Assembly: GCA_964604135.1 (NCBI GenBank)
Contig: CAZRXU010000069.1
Span: 1 to 14,150, forward strand
From: Sabulitectum sp964604135
GTDB lineage: Bacteria > Fermentibacterota > Fermentibacteria > Fermentibacterales > JCC-6
Length of the DNA: 14,150 nt
Direction of reading: 5' to 3'
Shown here: in pieces, positions 1-6,285 of the stretch
Layout: every line of letters starts with the position of its first letter
Numbering within the stretch: position 1 is the stretch's first letter
Translations under genes and position numbers: made by a program
The notes under the pieces: model-generated
Told to the model about the DNA's origin: nothing
Seen by the model: only the letters and a program-made list of their open reading frames with translations
The model's database searches: none

Positions 1-756
1 GGGCGAAGCTGTCTGTTTTCTCCTGAAACTCGATGCGGCAAGATACATCAGACGTATAAGAACAGTGTCAGAGCCGGTTGCGGCGGAATAAGTCTTTCCT
101 CCAGGAATGTGGCCACCGTCTGGAGTCTGAGCCACTTCGTACAAAACATCATTGGCTGTGTCCCAGGCGTATCCGTGCGGTACCCCTTCATTAAATCTGA
201 AGACCTCCACAGATTGCCCTGAGGAACCAATCAGCCTGACCTGATAGCTACTCCACCCGCCCGGTAGAAATCCGTCCGCCTGAGGAAGATTCGATTCACA
301 TGTTCCAGACTCTCCTACCTGGTACATCCATTGCTACTCGCCAAGGCTGTCTACCTTCACCACAAGGGTTTGCTTACCGATATCTTGAATGTACCCTCCA
401 GGAAGATATCCACCATCTTCGATCTGTATAATATCCGGTGACATATTCATACCTGCAGAGCCATACTTACTGGTCCACTGCAGATTTCCGTTGTTGTACA
501 GTTTTAGAAGCAGAAAATCGTAGTAACCCTTCCCTGTATCAGAAGTGTAACCTGAAACGGCATACCCGTCATCTGAAGTGGAGATCACTGTTGTTCCTAT
601 TTCCTCATGCTCGGAAGAACCGTAAACAAGACTCCAGAGTACATCACCATCGGAATCAATCTTCATAACGTAGGCATCTCTGGGGCCTCTGGACAGCATG
701 CCGATCAGAAAAGAGAGTAGCGGAGATAATAGCGAGGATGTCACGAGCGGTAGCAC
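1..756 (-). pseudogene. Secreted repeat (propeller-like) protein fragment with in-frame amber codon, runs off left edge
   Basis: Translation of the minus strand shows repeats of roughly 50-60 residues of the pattern DGGY-x3-GY ... D-x-LL-x-KL ... G(N/D)-x-x-W-x-x-x-YG, as in secreted beta-propeller-like repeat proteins. Recognisable units lie between about 690 and 336. The frame then meets TAG at 334-336 and stays open without another stop to the window edge (111 codons). That second part still carries repeat hallmarks (GFLPGGW, PDGGHIPGGK, DTVLIRL). The amber falls at the position of V in GDVLW and L in GNLQW, which suggests a TTG-to-TAG change. The 5' end is also abnormal. The only available start is a GTG at 754-756, the first 20 or so residues do not match the repeat, there is no clear Shine-Dalgarno, and an in-frame stop lies at 814-816. 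The last residues before the edge (after DTVLIRL) fit the repeat poorly, so a further frameshift there is possible. I read this as a decayed, 5'-truncated gene; stop-codon readthrough or a base error cannot be excluded. Confidence 0.6.
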
Positions 757-1158
757 GAAATGGCAGCGCTGTTTGACGATGATCGGCGTGTTTTGCAGCC
801 GTTCGTGTGGTGCCTAATACCGATGGTGTGTTTCAGTAGTTTACTTCCACAAATAGATTTTATCATGTCTGATGTCCGCCCATGGGAAACAGGGTTTCCG
901 CCCTTTTCAATCTTACTGGCAAGGGCCGGCCCATTCTGAATCTGCTGGTGATATATCTCTTAAAAATGCAGCTGGTTGAATTGATAAGAATTTTACCGGC
1001 TCAGGAAATCTGTTCAGAACGTTTGCGGAACATTGTCCCGCCTGATTCATCAATGAAACCGGGGAAAAGCGGAGATAACTCCTCTTCTTTTTAATTTATA
1101 CAGAGGTAGCAATTTTCTTATATATATACTATCTTACCTTTTCGACTAAGGGGGATAA
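757..1158. other. Non-coding stretch of about 400 bases
   Basis: No convincing gene on either strand. Open frames here lack Shine-Dalgarno sites and recognisable protein character. Small structures seen are a 6-bp stem with a 3-base loop (GGAAAC at 885-890, GTTTCC at 894-899), a 10-bp palindrome GGGCCGGCCC at 923-932, and an 11-base direct repeat AGCGGAGATAA at 719-729 and 1068-1078. The last 60 bases are AT-rich and probably hold the promoter of the gene starting at 1159. Together with the broken gene on its left, this looks like decaying sequence. Confidence 0.5.
1125..1130 (+). promoter_or_regulatory. Possible -10 element of the gene at 1159
   Basis: TATACT lies in an AT-rich run about 28 bases before the start codon. 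It is the same hexamer as the -10 of the much stronger promoter at 2449-2454. No good -35 is present at 16-18 bp spacing, so this is only a weak prediction. Confidence 0.3.
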
Positions 1159-2367
1159 ATGAAGTCTTCACTGCTGGGTCAGCAGGCTCAAGAATGTCTG
1201 ACCGGTTTGAAGAGTGCTGTCACCGAGATTCTTCAGGCTCTACCGGGAGATCTTGAGCAGCCCAGAGATGTTTACAAAACTCTCGGTATAGACAGAATGA
1301 TAGGGTGGAACATCTTCAAGCTTCACGAAGTTGAAGACTGCTTCCTGTCTGTGAAACACATACCGCGCAAGGCGGCTTTCATGGGGTTTCTCCGTGCTGC
1401 ATCAAAAAAAGGCGTAGACAACGAACTGCTTTCAGCTGCCAGCGAGAATTTCCTCCGCTTTGAGGAACTTGTCGAGATGCACGCAGGCGACAGGCCCAGC
1501 ATGGAAATGATGCTTCTAGCGTACTCTGAGGAGGGAGCAAGTCACGCATCTCTTGATCACAGAAAGCTGGCTTTCACCGGAAACAGATTCCTGTACGGCC
1601 TTGAGACAAGAACAAGGCTGACTGTAAGCCTCTTCGAACCCACAGATTCTGCGTCCGACTGGAAACTGACGCTGCTCAAGGGCTCTTTCGGCCTCCGGCG
1701 AAACCGGCCTGATATTCCGTGGTTCTATATGCGTCCAAGAGTTTTTACCGAGTTTGAAGGCAGGCCCCACGCCCCTGTTAGCAAGCCGCTTATTAAGCCT
1801 TCAGGGGGCATAACTCTTCCCTACTACACACAGTTCTGCAGCTGCTCGCTTCCAGGCATAAAATCCCGCACTGGCTTTGTGGAAAGTATTGAAGAGATTT
1901 TCCCTCTTGAGACAGGAAACGCAGGCCTTATGGATCTGGTTTTTGCCGAGGTGGTTGATCTGCATGGTTTTGTGATGGACGAGGCAAGTTCAACCTCGGC
2001 AAAGGTCATAACTCCATGCCATCTTGCTGCGATGGATATAATTGTACCTTCTTTTTTTGCAGATAGCTTGAAGTTTCTGCCACAGGTTGTCTCTTCAATA
2101 CTTGAAGAATCAGATACCTACAACAACCAGCTCATCGATCTTGCAAAATCAATACTGCCTGTGAAACCTGATTTCGAAACAAAGCCCACAGTGGAACAAG
2201 TTTCTCTTGAGGGAGTGAGCAACTACAAAGAGATCATAGAGGATGTTTTCAAAAGAAGAGATCTCAACCCTCTGAATTACACTACAATCAGAATCTCTGT
2301 GCCATTTCCCGTTGTTCCATCTAACCTCGATGTAACCTGGAAGCAAGCAAGCAAAGACAGCTTATAA
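1159..2367 (+). CDS. Uncharacterised 402-residue protein with possible N-terminal helix-turn-helix
   Basis: I do not recognise a named family. The ATG is preceded by a good Shine-Dalgarno (AAGGGGGA at 1148-1155), which fixes the start. The protein has no signal peptide or membrane segment, so it should be cytoplasmic. Residues about 32-58 (QPRDVYKTLGIDRMIGWNIF and what follows) have the look of a helix-turn-helix: an alpha-helix, a short turn, then a helix rich in hydrophobic residues. Residues 60-115 are helical and the rest is mixed alpha/beta without obvious catalytic motifs. Proteins of about 400 residues with a similar N-terminal 'LGIDRTLGWxI' segment exist in planctomycete-type bacteria as hypothetical DNA-binding proteins, as I recall; I cannot verify this here. 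It is followed by a 232-base regulatory gap before malQ on the same strand, so it could regulate that gene, but nothing proves it. Confidence 0.85.
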   Translation: MKSSLLGQQAQECLTGLKSAVTEILQALPGDLEQPRDVYKTLGIDRMIGWNIFKLHEVEDCFLSVKHIPRKAAFMGFLRAASKKGVDNELLSAASENFLRFEELVEMHAGDRPSMEMMLLAYSEEGASHASLDHRKLAFTGNRFLYGLETRTRLTVSLFEPTDSASDWKLTLLKGSFGLRRNRPDIPWFYMRPRVFTEFEGRPHAPVSKPLIKPSGGITLPYYTQFCSCSLPGIKSRTGFVESIEEIFPLETGNAGLMDLVFAEVVDLHGFVMDEASSTSAKVITPCHLAAMDIIVPSFFADSLKFLPQVVSSILEESDTYNNQLIDLAKSILPVKPDFETKPTVEQVSLEGVSNYKEIIEDVFKRRDLNPLNYTTIRISVPFPVVPSNLDVTWKQASKDSL

Positions 2368-2416
2368 TGTATCTGATTGCACTCCAATGTGTTGTACGGA
2401 TACGCTCGCATTATAT

Positions 2417-2447
2417 ATATACGGCTTGACATTCGGATACCGTATAT
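2417..2447. promoter_or_regulatory. Candidate operator: 8-bp dyad around the malQ -35 element
   Basis: ATATACGG (2417-2424) and CCGTATAT (2440-2447) form a perfect inverted repeat with a 15-base spacer, so the arm centres are 23 bp apart, about two helical turns. The arms bracket the -35 hexamer at 2426-2431, and the right arm abuts the -10 at 2449. The placement is what one expects of a repressor site; the regulator is unknown. Confidence 0.45.
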
Positions 2448-2454
2448 GTATACT
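2426..2454 (+). promoter_or_regulatory. Strong sigma70-type promoter upstream of malQ
   Basis: TTGACA (2426-2431) and TATACT (2449-2454) are separated by exactly 17 bases. This gives a perfect -35 and a 5/6 -10. The predicted transcription start is near 2461, leaving a leader of about 139 bases before the malQ start at 2600. Confidence 0.75.
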
Positions 2455-2524
2455 TTCTTCGTCAAAGGGATTCGTAATGGCGTGCGGGGAAAAAATCTCT
2501 TTGACAACCTTCCTTCCTTATCAT

Positions 2525-2548
2525 CGCCCGCCACTTCGGTGGCGGGCG
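2525..2548. other. Perfect 10-bp GC-rich hairpin with TTCG tetraloop
   Basis: CGCCCGCCAC (2525-2534), loop TTCG, GTGGCGGGCG (2539-2548). It is a very stable stem, but only two T follow on the plus strand and no T run follows on the minus strand. It is therefore not a typical intrinsic terminator. It could act as a pause or attenuator hairpin, a leader element of malQ, or a weak terminator for the upstream gene. Confidence 0.6.
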
Positions 2549-2586
2549 TTGTACATTACGGGTATTTTCCCGGACGAAACACATGG

Positions 2587-2594
2587 AAGGAGGT
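2587..2594 (+). promoter_or_regulatory. malQ: Perfect Shine-Dalgarno that decides the malQ start
   Basis: AAGGAGGT is the full anti-16S complement. It ends about 6 bases before CTG at 2600. The frame has TAA at 2594-2596, just upstream, so translation cannot begin earlier in this frame, and no ATG, GTG or TTG lies near the site in this frame. Confidence 0.75.
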
Positions 2595-2599
2595 AAACT

Positions 2600-3949
2600 C
2601 TGTTCGACAGAAGTTCCGGAATACTGCTTCACCCGACATCACTGCCCGGCAGCTGGGGCATTGGAACACTGGGCCGCGAAGCCTATGAATTTGCCTGTTG
2701 GATAGCAGACACAGGTGCCAGAGTATGGCAGGTTCTTCCCCTGGGTCCTCCTGTTTACAAATATTCTCCCTATCAGGCACTTTCATCTTTTGCGGGAAAT
2801 CCCCTTCTCGTATCGCCGGAAGAGCTTTTCAAGCAGGGGTTTCTTTCTGCCGCAGAACTCGATTCTGCCCGTTTCCCCTGCTCTGCCACTATTGACTGGC
2901 ATTCCCTTGAAAGCAGATATAATCTGCTTGTCACTGCAGCCAGGAGAGCTTTGAATGCCGAACTGGCCGGCTTCTACAGTTTTTACGAACAGCCACACAT
3001 CAGAGAATGGTCGTGGTTTGCAGCAGCAAAAGATCTTAACAGCGGCCAGCCATGGCCACTGTGGAGACCTGATGAACCAGCCATCGAAAAACAACTTCTG
3101 CACGGAATGATTCAGTACTTCTTCCACTCCCAGTGGATGAACCTGAAAAAACACTGCAGTTCTTTGGGCATACGCATTCTGGGAGATATTCCCGTTTACG
3201 CAGCCCATGATTCCGCAGATGTTTACTTTAACAAAGAGCTGTTTAAGCTGGACAAACAGGGTAGGCCAACTGCCGTTGCAGGGGTTCCGCCAGACTACTT
3301 CTGTAGAACAGGCCAGCTGTGGGGCAACCCGGTGTATAACTGGAACAGGTGTGCAGAGTCCGGCTACAGATGGTGGACACAACGGCTTGCTGAGGCGCTT
3401 GCGCTGTTCGACGCCGTAAGAATTGACCACTTCAGGGGTTTTGACCAATACTGGGAAGTTCCGGCAGGTGAAACCACAGCAGAGAACGGAAGATGGATGA
3501 ACGGTCCGGGAGCCGCTCTGTTTACGCACGTAGAGAAAACACTGGGAAAGCTGCCTGTGGTGGCAGAGGATCTTGGCATTGTTACCCCCTCTGTTAACGC
3601 ACTGCGCAGGAAGTGCGGCTTCCCTGGAATGGTGGTTCTTCAATTCGCCCTGCAAGACAACAGTTTTTCCATCGATCACGTGGATTCCAATTCGGTGATT
3701 TACACAGGAACCCACGACAACAATACAACAGCTGGTTGGATCAGATCGGGAAACACCGGGTTCAACAGTGTTCGGTCTGTTGTGGAACTAGCCCTTGGCT
3801 CACCGGCAGACCTTGCCGTATTTCCCATGCAGGATATTCTTGAACTGGGTGCTTCAGCGAGGATGAACACTCCCGGATCTTCTTCTGGCAACTGGGCATG
3901 GAGGATGCTGGAACCTCCCCGCCTTACCCCTTCCTTCACGAGAAACTGA
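2600..3949 (+). CDS. malQ: 4-alpha-glucanotransferase (amylomaltase), GH77, probable CTG start
   Basis: Cytoplasmic GH77 enzyme that transfers alpha-1,4-glucan segments between malto-oligosaccharides or glycogen chains. The N terminus reads (M)FDRSSGILLHPTSLPG, the standard opening of the family. The frame begins at CTG 2600 behind a perfect Shine-Dalgarno; the in-frame TAA at 2594 rules out a longer product. Catalytic residues are all visible: nucleophile Asp276 in RIDHFRG, acid/base Glu323 in VVAEDLG, and Asp373 in GTHDNN. The acceptor-loop region PPDYFCRTGQLWGNPVYNW is also intact. The product is 449 residues, somewhat short for the family (about 500). The C terminus seems frameshifted: after the conserved ARMNTPG...GNWAWR segment the frame ends in LTPSFTRN-stop. 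Dropping one base near 3930 instead gives LTPSSRETEALLAQYY, which matches the usual LTPELRERLRELAELY-type ending. The enzyme could still fold, or the change may be a base error. It sits behind the strong promoter and structured leader at 2417-2599. Confidence 0.92.
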   Translation: MFDRSSGILLHPTSLPGSWGIGTLGREAYEFACWIADTGARVWQVLPLGPPVYKYSPYQALSSFAGNPLLVSPEELFKQGFLSAAELDSARFPCSATIDWHSLESRYNLLVTAARRALNAELAGFYSFYEQPHIREWSWFAAAKDLNSGQPWPLWRPDEPAIEKQLLHGMIQYFFHSQWMNLKKHCSSLGIRILGDIPVYAAHDSADVYFNKELFKLDKQGRPTAVAGVPPDYFCRTGQLWGNPVYNWNRCAESGYRWWTQRLAEALALFDAVRIDHFRGFDQYWEVPAGETTAENGRWMNGPGAALFTHVEKTLGKLPVVAEDLGIVTPSVNALRRKCGFPGMVVLQFALQDNSFSIDHVDSNSVIYTGTHDNNTTAGWIRSGNTGFNSVRSVVELALGSPADLAVFPMQDILELGASARMNTPGSSSGNWAWRMLEPPRLTPSFTRN

Positions 3950-4224
3950 AGCCCTGCTGGCTCAGTATTATTCTATTCAAACCTGGCGGTCACCGATTCT
4001 TCTGCCCAGCCTGATAACAGGCAACCTCTTCAGGAGGGGTTACTGCTGCTACTTGACCTTGAGCTGTTTCTGCTCTATTCTAGAAGCGTGTCTGACGATA
4101 GGCTGTGCAGTTGTGCGCAGGATCGAGGCAGAATGCGTGAGTATTGTGGTCGATTATGTGGTTGTAAATGCCGGTGTACTGTTCTCGGACAAGCTCCTAG
4201 TATTCGTTCGCAGAAAGGTGGAGA
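3950..4224 (+). other. Gap between malQ and the lamin-tail gene, holding the lost malQ tail and a promoter
   Basis: The first 25 or so bases still encode, in the -1 frame relative to malQ, a plausible malQ C terminus (EALLAQYY). That frame then runs on without a family-like sequence to 4292. The remainder holds a promoter at 4053-4081 and a leader of about 137 bases. I see no further gene; the open frames here are cysteine- and arginine-rich and lack protein character. Confidence 0.5.
4053..4081 (+). promoter_or_regulatory. Sigma70-type promoter of the lamin-tail protein gene
   Basis: TTGACC (4053-4058), a 17-base spacer, then TATTCT (4076-4081). The -35 matches 5/6 and the -10 matches 4/6 to TATAAT. 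The predicted transcription start is near 4088, giving a leader of about 137 bases to the ATG at 4225. Confidence 0.5.
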
Positions 4225-4818
4225 ATGTCTATATTGCTTGCGGTTTTTGTTCTGGCAGGCGGTTCATTGCCTGTGGGTGCGAGCACCGATAGTGGAACCC
4301 TTGTGATAAATGAAATCATGATTGATCCCGTGGAATCGTCTTCAACCGTCATGGGGCAGTGGATCGAGCTTTACAACAACAGTGGAAACTGGGTTAACCT
4401 TTCAGAGTGGATCATTGTAAACGAGAGCGATGAAGAAATACGGTTTTCATCCCTTGTAGTTCCACCGGAAGGTTATTTTGTGGTAGGGGCCAGCAGCATA
4501 GCTGGCGAAAACGGTAATTACACACCGGATGCCGTGTGGGGGGCTTTCTCGCTTTCACTCTCTGGAAGCCTGACGCTAAGCAATACTAGCTATGATTCGC
4601 AAGACTTCTTCAGCTGGAACAACAGTTGGAACCTTAAACCGGGTGCCTCCCTTGAAAGGCTTAACCCTGGGTGGTCGGCTGATGACCCTGAAAGCTGGAA
4701 GCACAGCAACACCGAATACGGAAATGGCGACCTCGGCACGCCGGGGCACCAGAACAGCGTTTTCTCCAACGGCTTCGGCCAGAACACCTGGGCATTTATA
4801 AAAGCGTTTGTTCACTAA
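4225..4818 (+). CDS. Exported lamin-tail-domain (LTD) protein
   Basis: A 197-residue protein with a short signal peptide (MSILLAVFVLAGGSLPVGA, cleavage probable after residue 19). A single LTD fold occupies most of the rest. Hallmarks are LVINEIMIDPV at residues 26-36, WIELYNNSG, the LSEWIIVN strand, VVPPEGYFVVGAS, and the closing segment with LKPGASLERLNP and a GDLGTPGHQN-type end. LTD domains occur in bacterial secreted and surface proteins, often beside nucleases or calcium-binding repeats, and probably mediate binding or anchoring. Here the domain stands alone, so no enzymatic role can be given. The start is supported by an AAAGGTGGAGA site directly upstream. The stop is 3 bp from the stop of the convergent radical SAM gene. 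Export to the periplasm or outside is inferred from the signal peptide. Confidence 0.88.
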   Translation: MSILLAVFVLAGGSLPVGASTDSGTLVINEIMIDPVESSSTVMGQWIELYNNSGNWVNLSEWIIVNESDEEIRFSSLVVPPEGYFVVGASSIAGENGNYTPDAVWGAFSLSLSGSLTLSNTSYDSQDFFSWNNSWNLKPGASLERLNPGWSADDPESWKHSNTEYGNGDLGTPGHQNSVFSNGFGQNTWAFIKAFVH

Positions 4819-4821
4819 CTT

Positions 4822-5760
4822 TCACCCCCTGTGCCGTGTAAAAAAAACACCCCTCTTCTGGCGCATTCGTTTTATTGTTCCCTGCTTTTCCATGACGGCA
4901 AGGTATTTGTTTACCTCGTTCACATGGATTCCCAGCACAGAAGAAAGGTCCTGAACTGTGCATGGTCTTCTTCTAACTGTGCCCAGAATGGTCTCTTCAA
5001 TGTTTGAGCTGTAAGACGCCACTTCTTTTCTGGTCTGAGCAGGGGCAATTATCTCTGTGGCACTGAGGTTCCAGTAATTCTTTATACGTTCAAGATTTTC
5101 CATTGAAGCTGCCTTCAGCCCCGGCAGACGACCTGGGCGGTCGAGGGTGTTTATCTGAATACGATCGGGAGAGATTCTCTGGAAAGCTGCTTTCAGAAGA
5201 TCCAGCTCTTCATCTGAATCGTTGTACCCGGGAAGAATAAGGGTTTCCAGCCAGATTTCCCTGTGGAATTCCCTGCGAAAATCTACAAGACCCTGTATGT
5301 ATTCCCCTATATCCATACCCGGAACAGGAACATTGATTTTAAGAAAAACTTCCTGTGACCCGGCATCGAGGGAGGGTAGAACCAGGTCTGCGTCCAGAAG
5401 ATCCTGCCTTACATCCGGGCTGCAAAGTAGGCTTCCGTTTGTAAGAACAGCCACAGGAACTGCCGGCCAGCCTGAAGCAACAAAGCGGATAACCTCGCCA
5501 AATCCTGTGTTCAAAGTGGGCTCTCCTGAACCGGACAGGGTAATGTAGTCCGGTAAAGGGTTGTTGTTCAGAAAAGAGGCCAGTTCCTGCTTCACCTGTT
5601 CTACAGACACATACTGTTTTCTCTGTGCTGTTAGTTTTGTTGTTGCCCCACACTCGCAGTAAACACAATCAAACGAGCAGATTTTACGGGGGATGAGGTC
5701 TACCCCCAGAGAAATACCCAGCCTTCTTGACGGTACCGGCCCAAACACATGTTTATGCAT
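4822..5760 (-). CDS. Radical SAM protein (COG0731 type) with C-terminal winged-helix-like region
   Basis: A 312-residue protein. The N terminus (FGPVPSRRLGISLGVDLIP, residues 6-24) is typical of the COG0731 group of radical SAM proteins. The cluster motif CSFDCVYC at residues 28-35 is a canonical CX3CX2C that would bind a 4Fe-4S cluster and SAM. The GSGEP motif follows at 77-81, then the rest of the partial TIM-barrel to about 235. The last 70 residues (ETILGTVRRRPCTVQDLSSV..., ending KRMRQKRGVFF) resemble a winged helix-turn-helix. The substrate of this family is not established; relation to wyosine-type tRNA enzymes is only distant. It is the last gene of a four-gene minus-strand operon, 20 bp after comEB, with AGAGG before the ATG. 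Its final codons contain a run of eight T (4840-4847 on the complement), a possible slippage site that would change only the last few residues. Confidence 0.92.
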   Translation of the reverse strand: MHKHVFGPVPSRRLGISLGVDLIPRKICSFDCVYCECGATTKLTAQRKQYVSVEQVKQELASFLNNNPLPDYITLSGSGEPTLNTGFGEVIRFVASGWPAVPVAVLTNGSLLCSPDVRQDLLDADLVLPSLDAGSQEVFLKINVPVPGMDIGEYIQGLVDFRREFHREIWLETLILPGYNDSDEELDLLKAAFQRISPDRIQINTLDRPGRLPGLKAASMENLERIKNYWNLSATEIIAPAQTRKEVASYSSNIEETILGTVRRRPCTVQDLSSVLGIHVNEVNKYLAVMEKQGTIKRMRQKRGVFFTRHRG

Positions 5761-5780
5761 TGAGGTGCCTCTTTACTTTG

Positions 5781-6275
5781 TTAATCGTCGCTGTCTGTTT
5801 TTTCAAACTTTCTTGCGCTGGAAAAACTGTCCAGATCATAGGTAATACTTTTGTCCGGAATGGCTTGCCTGTCAAGACGAACATCGGCATCTTTGAAGAA
5901 CATCTCTGCGTATGTGGAATGGTAGTCGCTGAACACAACCACCCTTTTAATTCCCGCTGCGATAAGCGCTTTTGCACACGTGGTACACGGCATGTTTGTT
6001 ACGTAAGCCGTTGCCCCGTTAATGGAAACACCGTTCTTGGCAGCCTGCATAAGCGCATTCATCTCTGCGTGGTTTGTTCTGATACAATGGTTGTCTACCA
6101 CAAGACATCCCACATCTTCACAGTGCGGAAGCCCGGGAAGAGAACCGTTGTAGCCTGTTGCAAGAACATGTTTGTGCTTAACCAGAACACACCCGCAGTG
6201 CATTCTGGGACAGGTAGCTCTTTCACTGGCCAGCATGGCCAGTTTGAGGAAGTATTGATCCCACGATGGTCTCAT
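5781..6275 (-). CDS. comEB: dCMP deaminase, ComEB family
   Basis: A 164-residue zinc-dependent deaminase that converts dCMP to dUMP (deoxynucleotide metabolism, cytosol). The start MRPSWDQYF is chosen because AAAGGAG lies at good distance and the upstream gene stops 10 bp before; a longer in-frame extension to 6371 lies within that gene's coding sequence and is not supported. Zinc-site motifs are complete: HAE at residues 69-71 (His ligand and catalytic Glu) and PCTTC at 96-100 (two Cys ligands). The ComEB/dCMP-deaminase insert GYNGSLPGLPHC...HCIRT is also present. In Gram-positive bacteria comEB sits between comEA and comEC. Here it follows a gene with a ComEA-like domain and a barrel gene, an interesting echo of that order. 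The C-terminal tail of about 25 residues is charged and low in conservation. Confidence 0.95.
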   Translation of the reverse strand: MRPSWDQYFLKLAMLASERATCPRMHCGCVLVKHKHVLATGYNGSLPGLPHCEDVGCLVVDNHCIRTNHAEMNALMQAAKNGVSINGATAYVTNMPCTTCAKALIAAGIKRVVVFSDYHSTYAEMFFKDADVRLDRQAIPDKSITYDLDSFSSARKFEKTDSDD

Positions 6276-6285
6276 CTGTTCTCCT

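Larger units (their letters stand above)
2461..2599 (+). promoter_or_regulatory. malQ: Structured malQ leader with possible Shine-Dalgarno sequestration
   Basis: The predicted transcript begins exactly at the foot of a hairpin: 2461-2472 pairs with 2494-2505 (12 bp, one G-U pair, 21-base loop). A pyrimidine tract follows (2508-2518). Its part 2509-2517 can pair with 2585-2593, the GGAAGGAGG that contains the malQ Shine-Dalgarno (9 bp, one G-U). Enclosed between them is a perfect 10-bp stem with a TTCG loop (2525-2548) and a small 4-bp hairpin (2559-2572). The layout fits a leader that can hide or expose its ribosome binding site. I do not recognise any known riboswitch class. Pairing was done by eye, without energy calculation or comparative support. 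Confidence 0.45.

Noticed and set aside
48..230. Minus-strand open frame of 60 residues at the left edge
   Set aside because: It is out of frame with the repeat protein that covers the same bases and shows no protein character.
719..1078. 11-base direct repeat AGCGGAGATAA at 719-729 and 1068-1078
   Set aside because: Two copies without flanking extension; probably chance, and no mobile element ends are visible.
882..1094. Plus-strand frame of 70 residues before the first intact gene
   Set aside because: No Shine-Dalgarno, no recognisable features, and composition like the surrounding non-coding DNA.
2525..2548. Hairpin as an intrinsic terminator of the 402-residue protein gene
   Set aside because: No T run on either side, and it lies downstream of the malQ promoter, so a leader role is more likely.
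2583..2706. ATG at 2583 as the malQ start or a leader peptide
   Set aside because: It is in another frame, has no ribosome site, stops after about 40 codons, and its codons overlap the malQ Shine-Dalgarno.
2783..3715. Long minus-strand frame of 310 residues opposite malQ
   Set aside because: Antisense shadow of a clear GH77 gene with its catalytic motifs on the plus strand.
4053..4306. Two overlapping plus-strand frames before the lamin-tail gene
   Set aside because: Cysteine/arginine-rich, no ribosome sites, and they run into the signal peptide region of the real gene.
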